Assembly: GCA_002720865.1 (NCBI GenBank)
Contig: PBIO01000020.1
Coordinates: 114,134-178,133 of the forward strand
Length of the DNA: 64,000 bases
Direction of reading: 5' to 3'
Source of the DNA: Halobacteriovorax sp.
GTDB lineage: Bacteria; Bdellovibrionota; Bacteriovoracia; Bacteriovoracales; Bacteriovoracaceae
How positions within the stretch are numbered: position 1 is the first letter of the stretch; each line of letters starts with the position of its first letter. Below, piece after piece: positions 34,982 to 43,607 of the stretch. Under the pieces are notes generated by a model. It searched no databases. It was not told the DNA's origin and saw only the letters and a list, made by a program, of their open reading frames with translations. The translations under genes and the position numbers were made by a program.

Positions 34982-35149
34982 ATGAACAAATCAACTATCA
35001 CAAAATCTCTACTGGTCTTCTTGGGGTTAGGGCTTGCAAGCGCGAGTTTTGCATCATGCTCTCACCATTCTCAACAAAAGGAGTCCGTCTCTCAAAACCC
35101 TGCCCCACAGACCATTAAAACATTTGCGTCAGTAAAATCTGACAAATGA
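34982..35149 (+). CDS. Tiny secreted or lipid-modified peptide
   Basis: 55 residues, ATG 34982 with AAAGGAA upstream. MNKSTITKSLLVFLGLGLASASFASC is a signal segment; FASC could be a lipobox (lipoprotein) or a signal-peptidase I site. The mature part, CSHHSQQKESVSQNPAPQT and 11 more residues, is Ser/Gln-rich and disordered with one Cys. It is 175 bases from the start of the divergent kinase gene. Inference: an accessory or sensor peptide of this two-component system, or a target. Confidence 0.6.
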   Translation: MNKSTITKSLLVFLGLGLASASFASCSHHSQQKESVSQNPAPQTIKTFASVKSDK

Positions 35150-35171
35150 TGTGGTTACACCTTCCTGACTG

Positions 35172-35200
35172 GGCTCCCCTCGTGATGGGGAGCCTATTCT
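35172..35200 (+). terminator. Probable terminator of the tiny lipoprotein gene
   Basis: GGCTCCCC-TCGTGAT-GGGGAGCC (35172-35194), then TATTCTTCTC. The stem is strong, but the T run is interrupted. Confidence 0.65.
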
Positions 35201-35211
35201 TCTCATTATTT

Positions 35212-36246
35212 TTAATTGAAAAAGTCCATGGGTATGCCCCCATTAGAGTGAAGTCTTTGCATGTTTTTAGGCGTAATCCCAGTACTGACTAAGCCTCCAT
35301 CTTCCCATACTCCGATTTGATGGGAAGTGATATTTGCCCCTTCCATTCCGGTGACCTCTTGAATGCTTGTGATGACTCTTTCTCCATCTCTATTTCGCCC
35401 AACTTGAATGATAAAATCTACGGCATTACCAATTTGCTTTCTTACGGCCTGATAAGGAACATCAAAACCCGCAAGAAGGAATAAGGTTTCCATTCTATTT
35501 AAGCATTCCCCAGGGGAGTTAGCATGAATTGAAGCCATGGAACCATCGTGGCCAGTGTTCATGGCCTGAAGAAGATCAAAAAGCTCCCCGCCCCTAACTT
35601 CCCCAATAATGATTCGATCAGGTCTCATCCTTAAAGTATTTTTTACGAGATCTCTCGTGGTAATACTGGCCCCAATTGAATTTGTTCTATTTCCCGCTTC
35701 TAGTTTTACAAGATTAGGATGTGAGAAGTTTAGCTCGAGTGTATCTTCAATTGTAATAATCCGCTCTTGCTTAGAGAGCTCTTGTAACAGAAGATTCATA
35801 AAAGTTGTTTTACCTACACCCGTTCCACCGCTGACGATAATATTCATACGAGAGGACATGAGTGCCTGAAAAAACTCGATCCACTTAGGGTTTAGGCCAA
35901 AAATAGTGGGGTCCGTTTCAAAAGATTTTATATTCTTTAAATACTTTCTAATTGAGATGGCCGGGCAGCCATGGGCAAAGGGTTCATTTAGAATATTGAC
36001 CCTTGAGCCATCCGGTAAGTTACCGTCTAAAATAGGGTTCTCATTATCAAAGGTTTTTTTATTAAATTGGGCCAATTCTACTGAAAAGTCATGGATGTCT
36101 TTTTTCGTTAGCTGGACATTCAATTGTATAAATTGTCCGCCTCTTTCAACAAATACATCTTTAGGACCATTAATGACAATCTCGGTAATTCCCTTTTTTG
36201 TTCCTAAATCATTAACCAGTGCCCATACGGCATTTTCTTGGTTCAT
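35212..36246 (-). CDS. CpaF/TadA-type secretion ATPase
   Basis: 344 residues from ATG 36246 (AAGGA upstream, 4 bases after the previous stop); 18 further upstream codons in frame overlap that gene. N-terminal domain ITEIVINGPKDVFVERGG, then Walker A GGTGVGKTT (about 140), ITIEDTLEL (Asp box), Walker B RIIIGEVRGGE (about 215), and the His box GHDGSMASIHANSP. This is a complete ATPase of type IV pilus/Tad-type machines. No TadB/TadC, CpaE or pilin genes are next to it; only an unknown partner gene precedes it. Confidence 0.9.
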   Translation of the reverse strand: MNQENAVWALVNDLGTKKGITEIVINGPKDVFVERGGQFIQLNVQLTKKDIHDFSVELAQFNKKTFDNENPILDGNLPDGSRVNILNEPFAHGCPAISIRKYLKNIKSFETDPTIFGLNPKWIEFFQALMSSRMNIIVSGGTGVGKTTFMNLLLQELSKQERIITIEDTLELNFSHPNLVKLEAGNRTNSIGASITTRDLVKNTLRMRPDRIIIGEVRGGELFDLLQAMNTGHDGSMASIHANSPGECLNRMETLFLLAGFDVPYQAVRKQIGNAVDFIIQVGRNRDGERVITSIQEVTGMEGANITSHQIGVWEDGGLVSTGITPKNMQRLHSNGGIPMDFFN

Positions 36247-36250
36247 TTTG

Positions 36251-36931
36251 CTATATCCTTGCTTGATAGAAAAATTCGGCTTCGTTAATTGATGCTCCAT
36301 ATGAAAGAGCGTTATTTAAGTACTCTCTTTTTTGACTTTCATCGAGACGATTATAAAGCTCGCTATAATCGGGAGTTCCCTTCAAGGCTTCCCTAAGAAC
36401 TTCTTTCCCTAAGTAAGCATGAAAATGAACAATCATGAACAAAAGCCAATCAACTTTTATCACTCTAGCTTTAGTGTGTTTAAAATGAGTTAGAACTTCC
36501 TTCCAGTTAAAGCTTTCCATAAAACTATTATTATCTTTATATCTATGGAGCTTCCAATATAAACCCAGCATAAAGGCTCTTGAGAATCCTTCCACGGTCT
36601 GACTTTTTACATTATCCTCAAGAGCAATAAGCTCATGACATAACTCTAAATTTGGCTTTATAGGAAATTTCCCATTTAGCTGATACTCCAAAAAGATGGC
36701 GGCCATTCTATTTCTAAAACCATACCAACCTAGTGACTTAATAATGGTTTCAGTTCTAAGCTTTTCATCGACATCACTAAAGCAACGTTCAACCAAGGCC
36801 AAGAACCCTGGTTCACTTCTTATATAGGCTCCGAGGTTATCAAAATTATCTTCACCACTTTGCATATTGGAGCACAATACTCTAGTGAAATACTCCGGCA
36901 AATTAATATAACCTAGTGTTGGTTTATTCAT
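36251..36931 (-). CDS. Hypothetical cytoplasmic protein upstream of cpaF
   Basis: 226 residues. No signal or membrane segment. Mostly helical, with two pairs of helices (WYGFRNRMAAIFLEYQLNG; EGFSRAFMLGLYWKLHRYK) and an aromatic C-terminal half (WLLFMIVHFHAYLGKEV). I recognise no family. It starts at ATG 36931, six bases after TAGAAT with no Shine-Dalgarno, and its stop is 4 bases before the cpaF start, so the two form an operon. Likely a partner of the ATPase. Confidence 0.65.
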   Translation of the reverse strand: MNKPTLGYINLPEYFTRVLCSNMQSGEDNFDNLGAYIRSEPGFLALVERCFSDVDEKLRTETIIKSLGWYGFRNRMAAIFLEYQLNGKFPIKPNLELCHELIALEDNVKSQTVEGFSRAFMLGLYWKLHRYKDNNSFMESFNWKEVLTHFKHTKARVIKVDWLLFMIVHFHAYLGKEVLREALKGTPDYSELYNRLDESQKREYLNNALSYGASINEAEFFYQARI

Positions 36932-36937
36932 ATAATT

Positions 36938-36982
36938 ATTCTAACCGTGCCCAATGCAAAAATCACCCCTCTCCACTATAAT
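36938..36982. promoter_or_regulatory. Divergent leaderless promoter pair
   Basis: On the minus strand TAGAAT (36943-36938) is followed by six bases and ATG 36931. On the plus strand TATAAT (36977-36982) is followed by six bases and ATG 36989. Neither gene has a Shine-Dalgarno sequence. The two hexamers are 33 bases apart, so the -35 regions must overlap. Confidence 0.6.
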
Positions 36983-36988
36983 AGTTTT

Positions 36989-37492
36989 ATGGCAATACCA
37001 TCTATCCAAGAAATTAAAATACTAGACTACGAAGTACAGACTTTAGTCGAGCAATTCAAAAAGTTTGAAGTTGGGCAAAGACCCTGCTTTATAGAGCTAG
37101 ACCTAGAACAAAGGAAGTACATCGAACCGGCCTTAGACAATATAATGGCAGCCCTCGAGGTCCTATCCATCGATCCAAGGTTTCCCTACCCTTTATATAT
37201 TATTACTCCCTTTGTTCTTAAATTTTTAGATATTCCGATCTTGGCAAATAAAAACTTACTCCCCTCTCATTTTTTCTGCCGAGGGCAAAGGTTAAATAGC
37301 AAGGAGCAGTCCTTATTAAAGAAAACTAAGATGCTCTCTAGTAAAATAAAAAATAATGAAATCTCTGATGCGACGGTACATATGCAAGTTGAAAGTAATT
37401 CACGTAAACTTTTAAGCGAAGTCTGTACTGAGAATGAGTTCTTAGAGAATATAATTGAGGGTCTACAAAAGGCTCCAGAGAAGAGTGTTTAA
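36989..37492 (+). CDS. Hypothetical cytoplasmic protein, first of a three-gene run
   Basis: 167 residues from ATG 36989; an upstream GTG in frame (36947) would read through the -10 box. No signal peptide. Residues 20-70 (KKFEVGQRPCFIELDLEQRKYIEPAL) and the helical end (LLKKTKMLSSKIKN; RKLLSEVC) suggest a small alpha/beta domain followed by a coiled helix. It shares a TAATG junction with the next gene. It is divergent from the gene before cpaF, from the same promoter region. Confidence 0.65.
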   Translation: MAIPSIQEIKILDYEVQTLVEQFKKFEVGQRPCFIELDLEQRKYIEPALDNIMAALEVLSIDPRFPYPLYIITPFVLKFLDIPILANKNLLPSHFFCRGQRLNSKEQSLLKKTKMLSSKIKNNEISDATVHMQVESNSRKLLSEVCTENEFLENIIEGLQKAPEKSV

Positions 37493-37824
37493 TGGCCAAG
37501 AAAAAAACTCCTCCGGGATTTGACGGTTTTAAAGAAGTTCTCGATATTGTCGAAACTAAAAAAGAACCTTCTCCTATAAAAGGAAAAGAAGGCTACGCCG
37601 TATACAGCTTTTTAGAACAAGAGCAAAAGAGACTGACTAGCCTCGATGATCTATTTACTAATAAGTACAATAATATAAAAAGGTATCCCCAAACTGAAAA
37701 ACTTTTGGTAAATGAGATCTATAAAAGAAATATGCTTAAGGACCAGCTTTTTGAAAAATTAAAGTACGGTGACTCTCCTTTAAATAAGCATTTTGAACAG
37801 ATTTTTAATTCAGCATTCAAGTAA
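37492..37824 (+). CDS. Hypothetical small basic protein
   Basis: 110 residues, starting in the TAATG of the previous gene. Begins MAKKKTPPGFDGFKEVLDIVETKK. Charged, helical (FLEQEQKRLTSLDDLF; MLKDQLFEKLKYG), no membrane segment. I recognise no family. It is followed after 9 bases by the glutathione peroxidase gene. Confidence 0.6.
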   Translation: MAKKKTPPGFDGFKEVLDIVETKKEPSPIKGKEGYAVYSFLEQEQKRLTSLDDLFTNKYNNIKRYPQTEKLLVNEIYKRNMLKDQLFEKLKYGDSPLNKHFEQIFNSAFK

Positions 37825-37832
37825 GGCCATAT

Positions 37833-38309
37833 ATGGAAATATACAATTTTGTCGTAAAAGATATCAATGGGAATGAAGCCCCTCTTTCTGAGTATAGCGG
37901 TAAAGCACTTTTAATCGTGAATACGGCCAGCCGATGTGGTTACACAAATCAATACGAAGGCCTTGAGAAAATTTACTCAGAACTAAAAGAACAAGGCTTC
38001 GAAGTTTTAGCCTTTCCTTGTAACCAGTTTGGCGCTCAAGAGCCCGGTTCAGAAGAAGAAATTGCTAGTTTTTGTGATTTAAACTACAAAACAAGTTTTC
38101 CCCTCTTTTCTAAAATCAATGTTAATGGGAAAGATCAAGCGCCACTTTACGAATACCTCAAAAAAGAAGCTCCTGGTCTACTTGGCAGCAAACAAGTGAA
38201 GTGGAACTTCACTAAATTTCTCGTTAATAAGGAGGGTAAGGTACTAAAGCGATATGCTCCAAAAGATACTCCTGAAAAAATTAAAGAAGATATTATAAAA
38301 ATTCTTTAA
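37833..38309 (+). CDS. Glutathione peroxidase-family thiol peroxidase
   Basis: 158 residues, complete. Cys in TASRCGYTNQY (about 35) is the peroxidatic residue; Gln in FPCNQFGAQEPG (about 70) and Trp-Asn in VKWNFTKFLV (about 126) complete the tetrad. The Cys (not selenocysteine) form normally uses thioredoxin. It reduces hydrogen peroxide and lipid peroxides in the cytoplasm or periplasm; no signal peptide is seen. AAGG precedes ATG. Confidence 0.95.
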   Translation: MEIYNFVVKDINGNEAPLSEYSGKALLIVNTASRCGYTNQYEGLEKIYSELKEQGFEVLAFPCNQFGAQEPGSEEEIASFCDLNYKTSFPLFSKINVNGKDQAPLYEYLKKEAPGLLGSKQVKWNFTKFLVNKEGKVLKRYAPKDTPEKIKEDIIKIL

Positions 38310-38312
38310 GCT

Positions 38313-40016
38313 CTAATTTAAATTTAATAAAATAGGGCCGCCTACGTGCTTAAAATCCTCTTCAGGCAATTCAGAAAAGTCGTATCCCGACATATGTTTT
38401 TCTAATAAGGTTAAAAGATAATATTTTATTCCGCCTACTTGAACCAGCCCAAATTTTTGAACAAAGCTATCTAAAACTTTATTCAACTCTGAAGCACTTA
38501 AAAGTGATTCTCCACTTGTAACCATTCCCGCAAACTCTCTGTACTCATTTACAGTTAGCCCAAGTTTCTTTTCGTCCGTATCAAGCTGGCCTAGTTTAAA
38601 ATTAGCCATACTTGTTAAAAGTAAACATTCAAAGTCTATATCTGCAAGTTTATAGTTAAGATAGAACTCATCCCTCATCTTTCCTTCATTTGATAAGGTC
38701 TCCATCTGGCTATAAAACCCGTGGGCAAACGGTATGATCTGATTGAGAAACTCAAAAGAATCTTTTAAGTTTATATATGACTGGTAAGTCTTTACTTCTT
38801 CAAATTTTCCAGAAAACTCAGGGGCAGAAAGAATAGGGGCTCCAAAGCCTTCTTCTAAAATTTCTACTAGTGTGGTTCCTAAGAAAGCTTCCTTTTTATC
38901 TTCAATAAGAAATTGGCTTAGAATTTTCTTGGTTTCCTTTTGAATCATTCCCACTAGGCTGTTTCCAACTTGGTAAAGATCTCTAAAGTCGAAAAGGTCA
39001 AAAAATTCAATTCCCTCGTCTAATTTATAAAACTCTTTTCCCTCACTGCTTAAGTAATTATATCCAAGCTCAAGTAATGACCTGGTACGGTTGCCCACTC
39101 GAGACATGGCAATCGGTCCCTCTTTTAAGGCATGTCCAAAAGAGAGAGTACTATTAACAAGTCGAATAAAAGAGAATTGTAAAAAACTAACTCTTTTTTG
39201 ATCCGTAATTTTACTTAACTCTTCTGAGAAACTATCTAACTTGTCTTTATAAGGTGCAATTGAAGATTGATGTAAATTCTGATTGGCCGCAGTTCTTTCA
39301 AGATTGGCCGTGCTTGGCTTTTTCTTTTTGATAAAGTTGTGAAGCAGTCCCATATTTGGAAATACATTCTCAACTTCAAGTGAGTCAAAATAGTCCACAA
39401 AGCCAAGTTCTCTTAACCTGTCTTTCTTATCTTGATACTCATCTTCCATGGCCTCCATAAAAGATCCTGAGACCATCTTAAAAAGATAAGTATAAGCCCC
39501 TTCTACGCCTCGTTCACCGTAAAGCTCCCGGATAAAGCTTCTTACTTCATGAACATATTCAAAGTCTTGATCAAATTCAAATAAGAGTAAGCTATCATCA
39601 GTTAAGAAATAATTATCATGATCCGGATATTCAGGGTCTTCCACATCAAAGGTCCAAACATTAAAGCGGCTCTTCAAATAAAGGAAAAACTCTGTGCTTC
39701 CAATAAACTCTCTTCTTACTTCCTCATCTGGGCATAAACTATAGCTCTTCACCCAAAAGGCGAACTCCTCAACATCTACATTATCTTTTTGCCAAAGATC
39801 TAGGTCTAAACAGGCCTGTCTTTGCTCTGTGGACATTTTCTCTAAATAGAGACCCGCCTTATCCATGGGAAGAGACTTGATGGCCAAGTAAAGAGGTTGA
39901 ACTGGTATTTGAGATAGATCTTTTCCACCATTCACTAGAGACTCTATAGCATCCATATTGGTGTACGCACTTGACTCGCTAAAGAGGTTGGCCAGTAGAT
40001 CTTTCTTATTATTCAT
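38313..40016 (-). CDS. DUF6178 family protein
   Basis: 567 residues from ATG 40016 (AGGT upstream; in-frame ATG 40031 and TTG 40073 are alternatives). The stretch SLVNGGKDLSQIPVQPLYLA, then KMSTEQRQACLDLDLWQKD and SYSLCPDEEVRREF, matches the conserved N-terminal repeats of DUF6178, large soluble proteins found in myxobacteria, desulfobacteria and Bdellovibrionota. No enzyme function is known. No signal peptide; rich in Glu and Phe. It ends 3 bases from the convergent glutathione peroxidase gene. Confidence 0.8.
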   Translation of the reverse strand: MNNKKDLLANLFSESSAYTNMDAIESLVNGGKDLSQIPVQPLYLAIKSLPMDKAGLYLEKMSTEQRQACLDLDLWQKDNVDVEEFAFWVKSYSLCPDEEVRREFIGSTEFFLYLKSRFNVWTFDVEDPEYPDHDNYFLTDDSLLLFEFDQDFEYVHEVRSFIRELYGERGVEGAYTYLFKMVSGSFMEAMEDEYQDKKDRLRELGFVDYFDSLEVENVFPNMGLLHNFIKKKKPSTANLERTAANQNLHQSSIAPYKDKLDSFSEELSKITDQKRVSFLQFSFIRLVNSTLSFGHALKEGPIAMSRVGNRTRSLLELGYNYLSSEGKEFYKLDEGIEFFDLFDFRDLYQVGNSLVGMIQKETKKILSQFLIEDKKEAFLGTTLVEILEEGFGAPILSAPEFSGKFEEVKTYQSYINLKDSFEFLNQIIPFAHGFYSQMETLSNEGKMRDEFYLNYKLADIDFECLLLTSMANFKLGQLDTDEKKLGLTVNEYREFAGMVTSGESLLSASELNKVLDSFVQKFGLVQVGGIKYYLLTLLEKHMSGYDFSELPEEDFKHVGGPILLNLN

Positions 40017-40245
40017 AGGGTTACCTAACATCTGATAAGTTGCTTTTCTAGCTATCTTTATATGTATCGCCAACTATTACTGGCTGCGATTTATAGAACC
40101 TCTTCACTACAAAGTCAATAATTACATATATTTAGAACTAATCCCTTTAATAAAATTGGGAGCTTGTGGATAATAGAAAAAGCTAAAAGTTTTTGGTTTT
40201 TTCTCCGAGAAGTAGTCGAGAGAAGCCTTTTAAAAAGGAAGATTT

Positions 40246-42576
40246 TTGAAGATTAGAGAGTTCATCTCATTCATTACAGTTCAGGCCATCATGGTTTGCC
40301 TTCTAACTTTCAACCCAGTTGTTAGTCATTTTGGTGTAGCCGAAGCAAACTCAACTGTTTTTACGGAAGGAGCCTCAGCTGGACTTGAGCGAATGTTTGA
40401 CCTTCAAGGTTCTCTAAAAGGCTATGGAGCAGAAAAGATTAGCGGCGCAAAAAGTAATGACGTAGCTAACGAAGGTCAAAAGTTTATCAACGGACTTTCT
40501 AAAAAAGATAAAGCCATTCTGAACACTCCAAAAGGAGCCAGATTCTTAAAAGAGCATACAAGACTTATGAGAAGTAAAGCTCTTCAAAAGAAACTCGTCT
40601 CCTGTGCTGCCAATGAAAAATCTAAAAGACAATTAGATAAGCAAATCTTGGGGGCAATTGAAAGAATTGATACCTCAACTTATAAAGGTGGCTGTGATTA
40701 CAACTTGATTGCCCCAATGGGTGCAAGAGTTGGAAGTACAAGTCTAGAAGACTTTACTAATGATTTGGGTAGACTTCAAAGAGCTTTTAATAATGGTCGA
40801 GCGAATGGACCAGCCAAGTTACAAAATGCTATTTATATGGAATCGCTAAAGAACAGTTTTTCATCGTATCTAGCAGTTAAATATCGATACGATAAAGATT
40901 TTATAAACCCAGAAACTGGGGCTATTTCTAAAAAACATCTTGATAAATCTATAGCCGATATTTGTAAGAGAAAAACCGGAAAAAGAGTGAGTAGAAATAA
41001 GTACTCCTATAATCAATGTTCTTCATCTCAAGAAAAAGAACTTAGAAATTTTGCTAAAGAAAAAGCAATAGAAATTGCGGCGACTCAAGTCAAAACTACA
41101 GATATGAAGGCCGTAGGCAACAGCCTAAAAGCTACCTATAAGGACCTTGATGAAAAATTAGAAAAAGTAAAGGTTGGCGTCGACTACTCTGGAATTGATG
41201 GAGCCGATTTAGAGAACCCTGTTACTCGAAAAGCTTGGGAAGACTATCATACTCTGTATTTAGAAAAACTATCAGGTACGGATAAAGACCCAGAAGGAAA
41301 AGTAAAACAGCAATGTGATCCAGATGACCCTAAAGATAAGAACAAAAAATGTGGACACGGAATGCTAATGATGACCCCTTCTGTTAAAGAATTATTTGGG
41401 GGCGTAAAACAATTAGATAAAGATGTTAAGAATACGGGTGGTTGGGTCTTTGGGAAGGAATATGAGATCACAAAGCATAAACATGATAGCATAAGCGAAA
41501 AACAAGCAGAAGAGGTGGCTAAAAAAGCTGTTGACGATATTGTGAAGGCCACGATTGAAGAGGCCAAAAACCTTAATGAAATGGCCTATCAAAAGAAGAA
41601 CCAGGAAAATCGCTGGAAATCAAATAAGTATAGGGACGATACTTGGACAGGTACTGACCACGGTGATGTCTATGATCAACGAAATGAAGACTTAAAAACA
41701 CTTATTCGCACCAACCCAACTGCCGTTGGTCAGGCCCTTATGGGGAATCCTGAGCTAGCTGATATTGTGTGTGACCTTATTAAAGAGATCGACGCTGAGG
41801 ATGCGAAAAAAGAAAGCAATGATAGTATCGCAACTTGGGGAGCCATCTTTGTTGGTGGTCTACTCGTTGGTGGCTTAATCGCCTGTACCATTATTACCTT
41901 CGGTGTATGTGGCGCTGCCGTTGCAGCTGCTGCTGCGGCCATTGGAACATCGGCAGCCGTTCTTACAGCTGTTGGTACAACAACTCTTTTTGTTGTTGGT
42001 GGTGCGGAAGCTGCCTATTGGGGCAATAGAATGTATGGGCACAACAAAGAGCATCGTGCCATGGAGCGTGCTATCCTCTCTGATAATATGGACCCATCTC
42101 AGGCAACGGCCGTAGAGAACTCCATGCATGCTTTTAAAGATGCTAGATTTAATATGCTAATGGCCTTACCGGCCGTAGTTCTACCCGGTGTTGGTAAATT
42201 GGCTTCCCTTTCTAAAGGTAATAAAATGCTAACAGCTCTTAAGAGTTTTAAAGGCTCACCAAAAGCTAAGGCCCTATTTATGGATAATATGGCGGCAATT
42301 TATAAGGCTATTGGTAAGTCACCCAAGCTTCAAAAAGGATTAGACTTCCTAATCTCTAGTGGAAGACTTTCTGCAGACAAACTTAATGATTTCTTTATCC
42401 TTCTTGGCAAAGGTAAAGGGGCCGTTAATGAGAAAGCTCTTAGATGGCTAAGTAAAAACTTAGAAAAATTTAAGAATACCGAAGCCGGCGAAAAAGGAAT
42501 GCGTGCTTTTATGGCAAAGTTTGCTGATATCGTCGATGAGGGACTAGCTGCCGCTAATAAGGCCTGTAAGATCTAA
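40246..42576 (+). CDS. Large exported protein with hydrophobic Ala/Gly hairpin
   Basis: 776 residues, TTG start 40246 (AAGGA upstream). N-terminal hydrophobic signal (EFISFITVQAIMVCLLTFNP). Residues 50-520 are hydrophilic and Lys/Asp-rich, with Cys pairs (VSCAANEK, CDYNL, ADICKRK, CDPDD). Residues about 527-590 form a long hydrophobic Gly/Ala stretch (GAIFVGGLLVGGLIACTII; AAAAAAIGTSAAVLTAVG), enough for two membrane passes. The last 190 residues are basic helices. I recognise no family. Its end overlaps the convergent oxidoreductase by 4 bases. A membrane-inserting or envelope protein is plausible. Confidence 0.7.
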   Translation: MKIREFISFITVQAIMVCLLTFNPVVSHFGVAEANSTVFTEGASAGLERMFDLQGSLKGYGAEKISGAKSNDVANEGQKFINGLSKKDKAILNTPKGARFLKEHTRLMRSKALQKKLVSCAANEKSKRQLDKQILGAIERIDTSTYKGGCDYNLIAPMGARVGSTSLEDFTNDLGRLQRAFNNGRANGPAKLQNAIYMESLKNSFSSYLAVKYRYDKDFINPETGAISKKHLDKSIADICKRKTGKRVSRNKYSYNQCSSSQEKELRNFAKEKAIEIAATQVKTTDMKAVGNSLKATYKDLDEKLEKVKVGVDYSGIDGADLENPVTRKAWEDYHTLYLEKLSGTDKDPEGKVKQQCDPDDPKDKNKKCGHGMLMMTPSVKELFGGVKQLDKDVKNTGGWVFGKEYEITKHKHDSISEKQAEEVAKKAVDDIVKATIEEAKNLNEMAYQKKNQENRWKSNKYRDDTWTGTDHGDVYDQRNEDLKTLIRTNPTAVGQALMGNPELADIVCDLIKEIDAEDAKKESNDSIATWGAIFVGGLLVGGLIACTIITFGVCGAAVAAAAAAIGTSAAVLTAVGTTTLFVVGGAEAAYWGNRMYGHNKEHRAMERAILSDNMDPSQATAVENSMHAFKDARFNMLMALPAVVLPGVGKLASLSKGNKMLTALKSFKGSPKAKALFMDNMAAIYKAIGKSPKLQKGLDFLISSGRLSADKLNDFFILLGKGKGAVNEKALRWLSKNLEKFKNTEAGEKGMRAFMAKFADIVDEGLAAANKACKI

Positions 42577-43571
42577 CTCCATTTGAGGAGTACCTTTCCC
42601 CTAGCCTTCTTTTCTTCTATGTACTGATGGGCCATATGGGCTTCACTAGCATCAAAAATCTTATCGACTTTCGGATGCAGCTCAAACATCTCAACCTTTG
42701 CCAAAATATTCATTAGATATTCTGGTCCATCAAATAATCGAAGAACATTAAGTCCCATAACCCCTTTATTATCATTCATAAGCTTAATAATATTAAATTT
42801 AGGAAATTCCAGAACAGTTTTAATGACCTTAAACCAAGAACGCCTTCCACTTTCAAAGATTGAGCTTGCTCCAATACAAACTAGCTTTCCCGTGGGTCCG
42901 AGACGTTTATAATGCTCTTTTATAGAGGCTCCCCCTTGGGAATTTAGGATAATATCAAAGTCTTTTTCATCGGAGTTTCTAAACTCCTCATGAGTCATGG
43001 CCTTAGCCCCATAGCTTCGAATTATATCTTTTTTAGCTTCACTACTTGTAAGACCCACGATTTCTAAGTCAGACCCCCCGCCTGTTTTTAACATTTGAAA
43101 ACTTAACTGCCCTAGGGCTCCGGTAGCACAGTCAATTAAGACTTTATCTCCACTTCTAACCCTAGCCTCTTCAAAGAAAACCAAATACGCCGTAAGAAAA
43201 CTCACGGGCAAGGCTGCTGCTTCTTCCAATGAAAGATTTCCTATGGACACGACTTGAGTTTCAGGAAGGACGACTTCGGAGCTATATCCATTAAACTTAG
43301 TTCCGGCCATGACCTGATCCCCAGGTTTGAACTTAGTAACTGCTGAGCCAACTTCAATAACTTCTCCGCTTAGTTCATACCCAGGAACAAAGGGAAAAGC
43401 TGGAGCATCTTGATAAAGCCCTAGCCTCATAATGATATCAGCAAAGTTTATCCCACTATAAACAACCTTTACCCGAACTTCCTGCTCGGCTATGTTTTTT
43501 ATGGCCTCCTTCCGAGAAAGCTTTAAAACTGCGGATTGACCAGCTTTTGGAATAATTATTTGTTCAATCAA
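42573..43571 (-). CDS. Zinc-independent quinone oxidoreductase (MDR family)
   Basis: 332 residues, TTG start 43571 with GGAG six bases upstream. MDR fold: GINFADIIMRLGLYQ, VPGYELSGEVIEVG, VMAGTKFNGYSSEVV, then LIDCATGALGQLSFQ (the Rossmann turn, TGALG instead of GGVG). The structural zinc ligands are absent, as in the quinone reductase/VAT-1 group. It uses NADPH; the actual substrate is unknown. Divergent from the dolichol-kinase-like gene. Confidence 0.85.
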   Translation of the reverse strand: MIEQIIIPKAGQSAVLKLSRKEAIKNIAEQEVRVKVVYSGINFADIIMRLGLYQDAPAFPFVPGYELSGEVIEVGSAVTKFKPGDQVMAGTKFNGYSSEVVLPETQVVSIGNLSLEEAAALPVSFLTAYLVFFEEARVRSGDKVLIDCATGALGQLSFQMLKTGGGSDLEIVGLTSSEAKKDIIRSYGAKAMTHEEFRNSDEKDFDIILNSQGGASIKEHYKRLGPTGKLVCIGASSIFESGRRSWFKVIKTVLEFPKFNIIKLMNDNKGVMGLNVLRLFDGPEYLMNILAKVEMFELHPKVDKIFDASEAHMAHQYIEEKKARGKVLLKWS

Positions 43572-43607
43572 GGTAAACTCCTAAGCGTAAACTACCGAAA
43601 AGTAGTA

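Noticed and set aside
41730..42129. Several Ala-, Cys- and Leu-rich open frames on both strands
   Set aside because: They are shadows of the Gly/Ala hydrophobic stretch of the 776-residue protein.
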